Notes under the pieces: model-generated
Database searches by the model: none
What the model was told of the DNA's origin: nothing
The model's input: only the letters and a program-made list of their open reading frames with translations
Position numbers and translations under genes: made by a program
In this document: positions 56,204 through 64,000 of the stretch, piece by piece
Numbering within the stretch: the stretch's first letter is position 1
Layout of the letters: the number at the start of each line of letters is the position of its first letter
DNA from: Microbacterium sp.
GTDB taxonomy: Bacteria; Actinomycetota; Actinomycetes; Actinomycetales; Microbacteriaceae
Direction of reading: 5' to 3'
Length of the DNA: 64,000 bases
Assembly (NCBI GenBank): GCA_013823625.1
Contig: PNMM01000001.1
Location: forward strand, 930,001 to 994,000

Positions 56204-57685
56204 TTACTCGAGGTAGTCGCGGAGCGCCTGCGACCGCGAGGGGTGGCGGAGCTTGGCCATCGTCTTCGACTCGATCTGACGGATGCGCTCGCGCGTGACC
56301 CCAAACGTGTCGCCGATCTGGTCGAGCGTCTTGGGCATGCCATCGCCGAGGCCAAAGCGCATGCGAATGACACCCGCCTCACGCTCTGAGAGAGAGTCAA
56401 GCAAGCTCTCGAGCTGCTTCTGCAGCATCGTGAAGCCCACGGCGTCGGCGGGAACTACCGCTTCGGTGTCTTCAATGAGGTCACCGAACTCGCTGTCGCC
56501 GTCTTCACCGAGCGGGGTGTGGAGCGAAATGGGCTCGCGCCCATACTTCTGCACCTCGATGACCTTCTCAGGGGTCATATCGAGCTCGCGGCTCAGCTCT
56601 TCAGGCGTGGGTTCGCGGCCGAGGTCTTGCAGCATCTGCCGCTGAACGCGAGCGAGCTTGTTGATCACTTCAACCATGTGAACGGGGATGCGGATGGTGC
56701 GAGCCTGGTCGGCCATCGCGCGCGTGATCGCCTGACGGATCCACCACGTTGCATACGTCGAGAACTTGAAGCCCTTGGTGTAGTCAAACTTCTCGACGGC
56801 ACGGATGAGGCCCAAGTTGCCCTCTTGAATGAGGTCGAGAAATTGCATACCGCGACCCGTGTAGCGCTTCGCGAGCGAAACGACGAGACGCAGGTTGGCG
56901 CCGAGAAGGTGGTTCTTGGCACGCTGGCCGTCACGGGCAACCCACAAGAGATCGCGACCCAGTGCCGAGCGCTTCTCTTTCTCGGTCATCGACGAGAGTT
57001 TCTCTTCTGCGAAGAGGCCCGCTTCAATGCGCATGGCGAGCTCGACCTCTTCGGCAGCGTTGAGCAGCGGAACCTTGCCGATCTGCTTCAAGTAGTCCTT
57101 GACCGGGTCAGCCGTCGCGCCGGTGATCGCCGACGAATAGACCGGAACCTCGTCGTCATCGGTGTTCGAGATGATGATCGCCCCGGTGGGCAGAGGGCCC
57201 GCCGAGCCCGTTGCGTCGTCATCGTCGTCACTGTCGTCGTCGTCGTCGTCGGCCGCCTCATCGACGGCATCGTCGTCGGCAACCGCGACGACAACCTCTG
57301 CCTCAACGGCCTCGGGGTCAATCGCCTCGGGGTCAATGCCTTCGGGGTCAATCGCTTCAGGATCGATGACGTCGAGATCAATGATCTCGTCGTCGCCGTC
57401 AGTGACGCCAGCTGCCGGGGCCGTGGCCTTCTTCGCGGCCGCGCGCTTGGTCGCCGCGGGAGCCTTCGCTGTCGTTGACGCGGCAGCGGGGGCCTTCGTC
57501 GCGGCAGTCTTTGCCACGGGCGCCTTTGCCGCGGGTGCCTTTGCAGCCGTCACCTTCGCGGCGGGAGCCTTCGCAGCAGGAGCCTTTGCTGCCGCAGCCT
57601 TCGTGGCAGCCGCAGTCGCTGTGGGCGCGGCCTTCTCGGCAGCAGCGCTCGCGCTGGTCGTCTTCGTGGTCGCTCGGGCAGCCAT
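56204..57685 (-). CDS. rpoD: RNA polymerase principal sigma factor (SigA/RpoD)
   Basis: 493 residues. The conserved core starts near 192 ([16 protein letters not shown], region 1.2) and includes region 2 ([22 protein letters not shown] to ATWWIRQAI) and region 4 with its helix-turn-helix ([19 protein letters not shown]). The N-terminal 190 residues are an unusual extension: Lys/Ala/Pro repeats (KAPAAK-like, 30-81), then acidic DPEAI repeats (108-127) and an Asp run (137-158). The ATG at 57685 gives MAARATTK; a longer frame to 57802 runs over the promoter. It recognises the TANNNT boxes listed here. Confidence 0.97.
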   Translation of the reverse strand: MAARATTKTTSASAAAEKAAPTATAAATKAAAAKAPAAKAPAAKVTAAKAPAAKAPVAKTAATKAPAAASTTAKAPAATKRAAAKKATAPAAGVTDGDDEIIDLDVIDPEAIDPEGIDPEAIDPEAVEAEVVVAVADDDAVDEAADDDDDDSDDDDDATGSAGPLPTGAIIISNTDDDEVPVYSSAITGATADPVKDYLKQIGKVPLLNAAEEVELAMRIEAGLFAEEKLSSMTEKEKRSALGRDLLWVARDGQRAKNHLLGANLRLVVSLAKRYTGRGMQFLDLIQEGNLGLIRAVEKFDYTKGFKFSTYATWWIRQAITRAMADQARTIRIPVHMVEVINKLARVQRQMLQDLGREPTPEELSRELDMTPEKVIEVQKYGREPISLHTPLGEDGDSEFGDLIEDTEAVVPADAVGFTMLQKQLESLLDSLSEREAGVIRMRFGLGDGMPKTLDQIGDTFGVTRERIRQIESKTMAKLRHPSRSQALRDYLE

Positions 57686-57800
57686 GGGCCCCTCTTCTCG
57701 CGTTCTGCGGGCAGTACAACGACCCATGTCAAGTCGGTCACGCTCGATTGCCTGCCGAAGCAGGTGATCAAGCGCCCGTGTGACTGGGTCGTGAAGTTTC

Positions 57801-57827
57801 ATTATCGCACACTGGCCGCGATATCAA
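57801..57827 (-). promoter_or_regulatory. rpoD: Promoter of the principal sigma factor gene
   Basis: TTGATA (-35, 57822-57827) and GATAAT (-10, 57801-57806) on the minus strand with 15-base spacing, the closest to full consensus in the window. The leader to the ATG at 57685 is about 110 bases. Confidence 0.55.
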
Positions 57828-57833
57828 GACCAA

Positions 57834-59177
57834 TCACCCGTGCACATCACCCGCCTGGCCCGCCCCGCCCCGTCGCCTCCGCCAGCGCCGAACCAACGCC
57901 ACCCACAGCGGACCCACGGCAATACCTTCGTCGTCGTGAATGCGTCGACGAGTGCGACGTCGGGCGACGAGCATGAGACCAACGACGAGCCCTACGACGG
58001 GAAACTGGGCCGCGAGCGCCCATCGCCAGTGTTCCCACGCATACAGCTGTGCCGCATCCGCTCCTGGGCTCTGCGCATCGAGGAGCAGCCCCACGATGAG
58101 CATGATCAGGACGGTAACGGTGAACCCGCCGAGGTTCACGAATCCCGATGCTGCTCCGTGCCGCTTGGGTGGGTTGTACGTGCGAGCAAAGTCGAAACCG
58201 ATGAGCGAACCGGGCCCACCCGCGGCCAGCACGATAAACAGCGCAACGATCGCCGCAAACGGCGGGGTACCGGGCCAGAGCAGAACTACCGCCCACGCCA
58301 CTCCCATCGCGCCGACAATGCCGAGCACAAGGTTCGACCGTCGAAACGGAAACCGCGCCGACAGCAAGCCGATGATGGGGCCCGCGATCGCGGCCACGAC
58401 CACCATTCCGCCGAGCATGGCTGCGGCAAGCGCCGGCCCATAACCGAGCCCGATCGACAGCATGGGAAAACCCCACAGCAGCGCGATCATGGCTCCACTT
58501 GATTGCGTTGCCGCGTGCGCCCAGAACCCCAAGCGAGTGCCGGGGTGCCGCACGCTCTCGCGCACACTGCCGAGCGCGTCTCGCAGCGAGGTCGAGCGAT
58601 GCGACGACGCCCCGGCAGGAGCATCCGTCACCGCGACCATCACGGCGATCGCCGCGAGCACCGAGAGTGAGGCCGCGGAGGCAAACGCGGTCGTCCAGCC
58701 GCTCAGCTGCAGCACGAGGGCAAACGGGATGGCCGAGAGCAGTTGCCCCGCTTGCCCCAGGGTGCCGACCCACTGCGAGAGTTGCGGCAAGCGGCGGGGT
58801 GAGAACCACGCGCCCAGCAGCCGAAGCACCGAGATGAACGTCATGGCGTCGCCCGCACCTACCAGCACGCGCCCCACGAGCGCGAGAGCAAGCTCGTCAG
58901 CGACAGCCACGAGCACCTGGCCGACGGCCATCGTCGCCGCACCCGTGACAATCAGCAGTCTCGGGCCAAATCGGTCGACGAGCACGCCCACGGGAATCTG
59001 CAGAATCGCGTAGACGAGCAGCTGCACAACACCGAGAGTCGAGAGGGCAGTCGCATCGATTGCGAACCGCTCGGTCGCCTCGACGGTGGCAACGCCCATG
59101 CTCGAGCGCTGCAGCACACCCACGACGTAGGCGACAGTCGCGACGATGAGCACCGCCCATGAGCGGCGAGAGTCCAT
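57834..59177 (-). CDS. Major facilitator superfamily transporter
   Basis: 447 residues with 12 predicted membrane helices and the loop-2/3 signature VDRFGPRLLIVTGA. There is no substrate-specific motif that I recognise. The basic C-terminus (RRRTRRRIHDD and WRRRRGG) is cytoplasmic. It lies 29 bases downstream of the PAC2 gene on the same strand and may be co-transcribed. Confidence 0.9.
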   Translation of the reverse strand: MDSRRSWAVLIVATVAYVVGVLQRSSMGVATVEATERFAIDATALSTLGVVQLLVYAILQIPVGVLVDRFGPRLLIVTGAATMAVGQVLVAVADELALALVGRVLVGAGDAMTFISVLRLLGAWFSPRRLPQLSQWVGTLGQAGQLLSAIPFALVLQLSGWTTAFASAASLSVLAAIAVMVAVTDAPAGASSHRSTSLRDALGSVRESVRHPGTRLGFWAHAATQSSGAMIALLWGFPMLSIGLGYGPALAAAMLGGMVVVAAIAGPIIGLLSARFPFRRSNLVLGIVGAMGVAWAVVLLWPGTPPFAAIVALFIVLAAGGPGSLIGFDFARTYNPPKRHGAASGFVNLGGFTVTVLIMLIVGLLLDAQSPGADAAQLYAWEHWRWALAAQFPVVGLVVGLMLVARRRTRRRIHDDEGIAVGPLWVALVRRWRRRRGGAGQAGDVHG

Positions 59178-59206
59178 GGGCTCAGCCCTGGTCGAGCACG
59201 ACGACC

Positions 59207-60130
59207 CTAGGGGGTGTCGTCGTCATCGGCCGCCTGCCGAATGGCCAAGAACTTTTCGAGCTCGGCCGCAATGGAGTCGGCACTCGGCAACTCGCCGTCT
59301 TCGTCCGTCAGCGGCGACCGCATCGGGTTGTCTTGCATATAGCTGTCGTGGCGTTCTTCGAGAGAGCCCACGAGTCGCGCGAGCTCGGCGTTGCCCTCGA
59401 CTTGGCTTTCGATCTTGGCGAGAAAGTCGCGGCCTTCTGATCGCAAGCGATCGGTCGGGAACAACAGGCTGGTCGCGGCGGTAATGCTCTCGAGGGCGGT
59501 CACCGCTGCCGACGGAAACTCGGTGTCGGCGAGGTAGTGCGGCACGAGCAGCACGAAGCCCGCAATGGGGTGGCCCGACTCGGTCAGCCGGTACTCGAGC
59601 AAGTGCAGAACATTGCCGGGAACTTGCGTGCTCGGCCGCCACACCGAGAAGGCCTCGATGAGCTCGTCACGCGTGCCACTCACGGTGACGCCAATCGGGC
59701 GGGTGTGCGGCACAGGCATCGGGATCGCGTGCACCCACGTCGTCGACGCGATGCCATAGCGCTCAATAATGCCCAGCAGCGCCGCGACGAATCGTTCCCA
59801 CTGAAAGTCAGGTTCATAACCCGTGAGCAACAAGAAGGGCGTGCCGAGCTCGTCGTGCGCGAGGCGCAAGCCGAGTTCGGGGCGACGATATTCGGTGATG
59901 CGCGTCTCTTCAAAGACCATGATCGGGCGACGCGCGCGGTAGTCGAGCAGCGCGTCATTGTCGAACATCAGCACGTCGCGGTGATCGAGTTCGTCGAGCA
60001 AATACTCCGACACTTGCGCAACCGCGCCGCCCGAGTCGACAAAACCAGTGAGGCCTACAACCAAGGGCAGGTCGCGCGGTACCTCAAACTCCGTCATCGT
60101 GACGGTGTACAGGTCAGCCGGATTCTGCAT
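59207..60130 (-). CDS. PAC2 family protein
   Basis: 307 residues of the proteasome-assembly-chaperone-2-like family, which occurs in actinobacteria with or without a proteasome; function in bacteria is uncertain. Family blocks: LVVGLTGFVDSGGAVAQVSEYLL, VFEETRITEYRRPE and TESGHPIAGFVLLVPHYLA. The C-terminal region is acidic. The ATG lies 6 bases after a TAGCAT box. It is divergent from pepA. Confidence 0.9.
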   Translation of the reverse strand: MQNPADLYTVTMTEFEVPRDLPLVVGLTGFVDSGGAVAQVSEYLLDELDHRDVLMFDNDALLDYRARRPIMVFEETRITEYRRPELGLRLAHDELGTPFLLLTGYEPDFQWERFVAALLGIIERYGIASTTWVHAIPMPVPHTRPIGVTVSGTRDELIEAFSVWRPSTQVPGNVLHLLEYRLTESGHPIAGFVLLVPHYLADTEFPSAAVTALESITAATSLLFPTDRLRSEGRDFLAKIESQVEGNAELARLVGSLEERHDSYMQDNPMRSPLTDEDGELPSADSIAAELEKFLAIRQAADDDDTP

Positions 60131-60136
60131 GACTCC

Positions 60137-60142
60137 ATGCTA
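60137..60142 (-). promoter_or_regulatory. Leaderless-type -10 box of the PAC2 gene (TAGCAT)
   Basis: TAGCAT, then 6 bases (GGAGTC), then the ATG at 60130. Confidence 0.6.
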
Positions 60143-60223
60143 GGTCGCCGCACCGCGAGCCTTCGGCCCGCCGGCGCGTGCCCAGAGCGAACACCTCGGC
60201 GATCGGCCTGCGCCGAGCGCGGA

Positions 60224-60229
60224 TAACAT
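60224..60229 (+). promoter_or_regulatory. pepA: Leaderless-type -10 box of pepA (TAACAT)
   Basis: TAACAT, then 7 bases, then the ATG at 60237. This favours the second ATG over the one at 60228, which overlaps the box itself. Confidence 0.6.
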
Positions 60230-60236
60230 GACGCGC

Positions 60237-61736
60237 ATGCCTGTGCCCACGCTTAACGTCTCGACTCTCGCGCCCGCCGACCTCGACGCCGACGTACTCG
60301 TCGTGGGCATCGCCCCCGCTGGCGACGACGGTGTGAGCGTCGTGGGCATTGAGTCGGGTCCGCTTGCCACGGTCGGAACGGGGCTCCGGATGCTCGGCCT
60401 CACGGGCGCCGTCGACGAGACTGCGCGCTTGCCCGCGCCCGAGGGTGTGTCCGCCACGAGCATCCTCGTCGTGGGGCTGGGCCGCGGCACGCTCACGGCT
60501 GAAGCGTTGCGAACGGCGGCCGGCACAGCCGCCCGCACACTCGGGAGTGTCGCGCGCCTCGCCTTCGCCCTGCCCACGATGACCGCGGCCGACGTGCAAG
60601 CCGTACTCGAAGGCGCCGCGATGGGCGGGTATCGCTTCACCGCGTACCGATCGAGCGAGGCAACACCGGGCACGACTGATGTCATCGCTGCGACGACGGT
60701 CGAGGGGGCCGAGAGCGCCGCAGTGGCGGCGCGGGCAACTGCCGGCGCCGTTGCCCTCGTGCGCGACCTGGTCAACACTCCCCCGAACGACCTGTACCCC
60801 GCTTCGTTCGCCGAGCGTGCGCGCGCGGCAGCTCAGGGTCTGCCGATTGAGTTCGACGAACTCGGGCCCGATGAGCTCGCCGCCGGTGGCTTCGGCGGCA
60901 TTCTCGGAGTAGGCCAAGGATCGTCACGACTGCCTCGGCTTCTCGTCGTGCGTTATCGCCGCGACAGCAACGACCCCCACCTCGCGATCGTCGGCAAGGG
61001 AATCACGTTCGACTCGGGCGGACTCTCGCTCAAGCCCGCCGCCGCGATGGTCGGAATGAAGTACGACATGACAGGGGCCGCGACGACGCTCGCCGCCGTC
61101 ATCGCGGTGGCTCAGCTCGGAGTTCCTGTTCGGCTGACGGCCTGGTTGTGCCTCGCCGAAAACATGCCGTCGTCCACCGCGATGCGCCCCAACGATGTAC
61201 TCACTATTCGCGGGGGCACGACCGTCGAAGTGCTCAACACCGATGCCGAAGGCCGGCTGGTCATGGCCGATGGGCTCGCCGCGGCGAGTGAAGAGCACCC
61301 CGACGCGATCGTCGACGTTGCGACCCTCACGGGTGCGGCTCGAGTCGCCCTGGGTGAGCGGTATGCCGGGGTCATGGGCGATGACGCTCTCGTCGCCCAG
61401 GTTCAAGCCGCCGCCGCCGATACGGGAGAGCTCGTGTGGCCCATGCCGTTGCCCGGCGAACTTCGGGCGCTGCTCAAGAGTGACGTTGCCGATATCGCGA
61501 ACGCCAAGCCGGGCAGCACCGCCGCGGGAATGCTGCTGGCGGGCGTGTTCTTGCGCGAGTTCGTGGGAACGACGAGCGACGAGCCGGATGCGCCGCGCAT
61601 CCCGTGGGCCCACCTCGACATTGCGGGCCCCGCGAATAACCCCACCGCCCCGTTTGGCTACACGCCCAAGGGGCCGTCAGGCGTCATGGTTCGGTTGCTC
61701 GTGCGGCTCGCGGAACGCCTCGCGACGAGGGAGTAG
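60237..61736 (+). CDS. pepA: Leucyl aminopeptidase (M17)
   Basis: Removes N-terminal residues from peptides with two metal ions. 499 residues from the ATG at 60237. The signature NTDAEGRLVMADGL (near 334) and the metal-binding stretch VGKGITFDSGGLSLKPAAAM are present. The first 160 residues are the N-terminal domain. No signal peptide, so it is cytoplasmic. Confidence 0.97.
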   Translation: MPVPTLNVSTLAPADLDADVLVVGIAPAGDDGVSVVGIESGPLATVGTGLRMLGLTGAVDETARLPAPEGVSATSILVVGLGRGTLTAEALRTAAGTAARTLGSVARLAFALPTMTAADVQAVLEGAAMGGYRFTAYRSSEATPGTTDVIAATTVEGAESAAVAARATAGAVALVRDLVNTPPNDLYPASFAERARAAAQGLPIEFDELGPDELAAGGFGGILGVGQGSSRLPRLLVVRYRRDSNDPHLAIVGKGITFDSGGLSLKPAAAMVGMKYDMTGAATTLAAVIAVAQLGVPVRLTAWLCLAENMPSSTAMRPNDVLTIRGGTTVEVLNTDAEGRLVMADGLAAASEEHPDAIVDVATLTGAARVALGERYAGVMGDDALVAQVQAAAADTGELVWPMPLPGELRALLKSDVADIANAKPGSTAAGMLLAGVFLREFVGTTSDEPDAPRIPWAHLDIAGPANNPTAPFGYTPKGPSGVMVRLLVRLAERLATRE

Positions 61737-61739
61737 GCT
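61734..61739 (+). promoter_or_regulatory. lpdA: Predicted lpdA promoter (TAGGCT) overlapping the pepA stop
   Basis: TAGGCT starts with the TAG stop of pepA. The leader of about 98 bases (61746-61843) holds the hairpins GGCACG / CGTGCC and the 14-base palindrome GCGGGTCGACCCGC (61772-61785). Confidence 0.5.
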
Positions 61740-61843
61740 CGACTGCGGGCACGGGACCGTCGTGCCGCACAGCGGGTCGACCCGCCACCTCGAGTGTCGA
61801 CCCCCGCACGACAATCCTTCGTGGATGTAAGGAGCCTTTGCCG

Positions 61844-63217
61844 GTGTCGGACCAGAACTTTGACCTCGTCATCCTCGGCGCCGGAAGCGGCGGCTACGCC
61901 GCCGCCCTGCGCGCCAGCCAGCTCGGGATGAGCGTTGGACTCATCGAGAAGTCGAAGGTGGGTGGCACGTGCTTGCACGTTGGCTGCATCCCCACCAAGG
62001 CGCTCTTGCACTCGGCCGAGGTCGCCGACGCGGCGCGTGACGCCGCGAAGTTTGGCGTCAAGGCCACGCTCGAGGGCATCGACGTTCCGGCGGTCATCCA
62101 GTACCGCGAGGGCATCATCGCGAGCAAGTACAAGGGCCTGCAGGGTCTCATCAAGGCGCGCGGCATCACGATGGTCGAGGGCGAAGGCCGTCTGACCTCC
62201 CCCACCACCGTTCAGGTGGGCGACAGCACCATCACCGGCAAGAACGTCATTCTTGCCACCGGTTCGTACTCGCGCACGCTTCCCGGTCTGGAGATCGGCG
62301 GGCGAGTCATCACCTCAGAGCAGGCCTTGCAGCTCGACTACGTGCCCAAGAAGGTTGCCGTGCTTGGCGGCGGCGTCATTGGCGTCGAGTTCTCGAGCGT
62401 GTGGCGCTCGTGGGGCTCCGAGGTGCACATCATCGAAGCTCTGCCGCACCTCGTGCCGATGGAAGAAGAGTCGATCTCGAAGCAGTTCGAGCGTGCCTAC
62501 CGCAAGCGCGGCATCGAGTTCACGCTCGGCGTGCGCTTCCAGAGTGTGACGCAAAACGATCAGGGTGTTGTCGTCACTCTCGAGAACGGCGCGACCATCG
62601 AAGCTGACCTGCTTCTTGTCGCCGTTGGTCGTGGCCCCGCCACCGCCAACCTTGGCTTCGAAGAAGTTGGCGTGGCAATGGACCGCGGATTCGTGCTCAC
62701 GAACGAGCGACTCGAGACGAACATCCCGGGCCTCTACGCCGTTGGCGACATCGTGCCGGGCCTGCAGCTCGCCCACCGCGGTTTTCAGCACGGCATCTTC
62801 GTCGCCGAAGAGCTTGCCGGGCTCAACCCTGTCGTCATTAGCGATGTGAACATTCCCAAGGTCACGTACAGCGAGCCCGAGGTTGCCTCGGTGGGCCTCA
62901 GCGAAGCCAAGGCCAAAGAGCAGTACGGAGACGCGGCGATCGCGAGCTACGACTACAACCTCGCGGGCAACGGCAAGAGCCACATTCTCGAGACGGCCGG
63001 GTCGATCAAGGTCGTGCGCGTCGTCGATGGGCCCGTCGTGGGCGTGCACATGATCGGTGCACGCGTCGGTGAACTCATTGGCGAAGCGCAACTGGCCGTC
63101 AACTGGGATGCCCACCCCGAAGACATTGCGCCGCTGCTGCACGCTCACCCGACGCAGAACGAGGCTCTCGGCGAAGCCTTCCTCGCTCTCGCGGGTAAGC
63201 CCCTGCACGCGATGTGA
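61844..63217 (+). CDS. lpdA: Dihydrolipoyl dehydrogenase
   Basis: E3 component of 2-oxoacid dehydrogenases. 457 residues. The redox disulfide is Cys43 and Cys48 (GGTCLHVGCIPT). FAD site ILGAGSGGYAAAL, NAD site VAVLGGGVIGVEFSSV, and the His/Glu pair near the C-terminus in AHPTQNEALGEA. GTG at 61844 with AAGGAG 9 bases upstream; a TTG six bases earlier is less likely. It is followed by sucB. Confidence 0.97.
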   Translation: MSDQNFDLVILGAGSGGYAAALRASQLGMSVGLIEKSKVGGTCLHVGCIPTKALLHSAEVADAARDAAKFGVKATLEGIDVPAVIQYREGIIASKYKGLQGLIKARGITMVEGEGRLTSPTTVQVGDSTITGKNVILATGSYSRTLPGLEIGGRVITSEQALQLDYVPKKVAVLGGGVIGVEFSSVWRSWGSEVHIIEALPHLVPMEEESISKQFERAYRKRGIEFTLGVRFQSVTQNDQGVVVTLENGATIEADLLLVAVGRGPATANLGFEEVGVAMDRGFVLTNERLETNIPGLYAVGDIVPGLQLAHRGFQHGIFVAEELAGLNPVVISDVNIPKVTYSEPEVASVGLSEAKAKEQYGDAAIASYDYNLAGNGKSHILETAGSIKVVRVVDGPVVGVHMIGARVGELIGEAQLAVNWDAHPEDIAPLLHAHPTQNEALGEAFLALAGKPLHAM

Positions 63218-63232
63218 CCCTGACCCCACAAC

Positions 63233-63238
63233 TAGGCT
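63233..63238 (+). promoter_or_regulatory. Predicted sucB -10 box (TAGGCT)
   Basis: TAGGCT 36 bases before the sucB ATG, 16 bases after the lpdA stop. The leader of about 29 bases carries AAGGAG. Confidence 0.5.
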
Positions 63239-63273
63239 AGATACCCACCACAGGTTTCGAAGGAGCACTACTG

Positions 63274-64000
63274 ATGAGCGAATCCGTCAACCTCCCGGCG
63301 CTCGGCGAGAGCGTCACCGAGGGAACGGTCACCCGATGGCTGAAGAACGTCGGCGACCGTGTCGAGGTCGACGAGCCGTTGCTCGAAGTCTCGACTGACA
63401 AGGTCGACACCGAGATCCCGTCGCCCGTCGCCGGCATCGTCGAAGAGATCCTCGTTGCCGAAGACGAGACCGTTGAGGTGGGCACTCCCCTCGTGCGCAT
63501 TGGCACCGGTACGGGCGCGAGCGCTCCCGCCGCCGCTCCTGCTCCTGCGGCCGCGCCTGAGCCTGTTGCGGCACCGGAACCGGTTCCCGCTCCTGCTCCC
63601 GCACCGGCACCGGCACCCGAACCTGTAGCGGCCCCGGCGCCCGCAGCCGCTCCTGCGGCCGCACCTGCTCCGGCAGCTGCACCCGCTCCGGCAGCTGCAC
63701 CCGCTGTCGCAGCGCCGGCTGCTGCGTCGCCAACCAACGCGGCTTACATCACGCCGCTTGTACGCAAGCTCGCCGCCGAGCACGGCGTCGACCTCGCTCG
63801 CGTTACGGGCACAGGTGTGGGTGGCCGCATCCGCAAGCAAGACGTCGTCGCTGCCGCTCGCCCGTCGAGCGGTGCAGGCGCTGCCCCCGCGGCGCCGCGC
63901 GTCGCGCTCGAGACCTCGCCGCTGCGGGGTACGACGGCCGCGATGTCGCGTTTGCGCAAGGTCATTGCCGAGCGTGCCGTGATCTCGATGCAGTCGACCG
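63274..64000 (+). CDS. sucB: Dihydrolipoyl acyltransferase (2-oxoglutarate dehydrogenase E2-like), C-terminus cut by window edge
   Basis: 242 residues are visible. A lipoyl domain (about 2-77) with lipoylated Lys43 (STDKVDTE) is followed by an Ala/Pro-rich linker (about 80-150) and an E3-binding domain (about 157-192, [19 protein letters not shown]). The catalytic domain starts near 205 and runs off the window. With the adjacent lpdA it belongs to a 2-oxoacid dehydrogenase complex, either 2-oxoglutarate or branched-chain; the missing C-terminus prevents a firm choice. The ATG has AAGGAG upstream. Confidence 0.93.
   Translation, partial: MSESVNLPALGESVTEGTVTRWLKNVGDRVEVDEPLLEVSTDKVDTEIPSPVAGIVEEILVAEDETVEVGTPLVRIGTGTGASAPAAAPAPAAAPEPVAAPEPVPAPAPAPAPAPEPVAAPAPAAAPAAAPAPAAAPAPAAAPAVAAPAAASPTNAAYITPLVRKLAAEHGVDLARVTGTGVGGRIRKQDVVAAARPSSGAGAAPAAPRVALETSPLRGTTAAMSRLRKVIAERAVISMQST

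Overview
The window comes from a high-GC actinobacterium, most likely of the family Microbacteriaceae. The supporting evidence is chromosomal synteny (thrS-HIT-pdxST-yebC-ruvCAB-yajC-secDF-rel; dut-DUF3710-DUF3159; parC/parE with the principal sigma factor), actinobacteria-only families (DUF3000, DUF3093, DUF3159, DUF3710, DUF4193, SepH, DUF7455), frequent GTG starts, and TAGNNT-type -10 boxes that often sit 6-7 bases before the start codon. It is almost entirely core chromosome. I see no phage, insertion sequence, plasmid or CRISPR array. No gene-free gap exceeds 300 bases.

Layout. Positions 1-6654 (minus) hold cell-wall and translation genes: mltG (cut by the window edge), ruvX, alaS, a small anchored coiled-coil protein, rpsD and rarA. 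Positions 6776-9546 (plus) hold a membrane-anchored cyclophilin, a DUF349 protein and an AbiEi-like protein. Positions 9543-26182 (minus) run from stringent response (rel) and secretion (secF, secD, yajC) through Holliday-junction processing (ruvB, ruvA, ruvC), YebC, vitamin B6 synthesis (pdxT, pdxS), a HIT protein and thrS to a membrane protein and a glycosyltransferase with an extra N-terminal domain. Positions 26251-26910 are a tRNA locus: Gly(GCC), Cys(GCA) and Val(GAC) in one operon, two tRNA-sized repeats carrying copies of the Val 3' end, and Val(CAC) on the other strand.

Positions 27064-31018 (minus) hold amt (behind a GlnR-like box), nhaA and zapE. Positions 31155-39529 are mostly plus: SufE, a RibD-like reductase, DUF3000, an RNase D-like nuclease, the beta-oxidation pair fadA-fadB and a second RibD-like reductase, with one secreted or anchored alpha/beta hydrolase on the minus strand. 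Positions 39508-46166 (minus) hold dxs, aconitase (behind a perfect-looking MarR-type palindrome), and dut-DUF3710-DUF3159. Positions 46199-54049 hold DUF3093, DUF4193, sepH, a phosphodiesterase and convergent parC and parE. Positions 54178-64000 hold DUF7455, an ATP-grasp protein, an F420-ligase-like protein, the principal sigma factor with a long repetitive N-terminus, an MFS transporter, a PAC2 protein, leucyl aminopeptidase, lpdA and the start of sucB.

The most interesting signals are not in the proteins. They are (i) the 73-base tandem units built from the tRNA-Val 3' end plus a long hairpin, (ii) an 18-base palindrome over the acnA promoter region, (iii) a four-half-site GlnR-like operator at amt, and (iv) at least nine genes whose -10 box lies 6-7 bases before the start codon, implying leaderless mRNAs.
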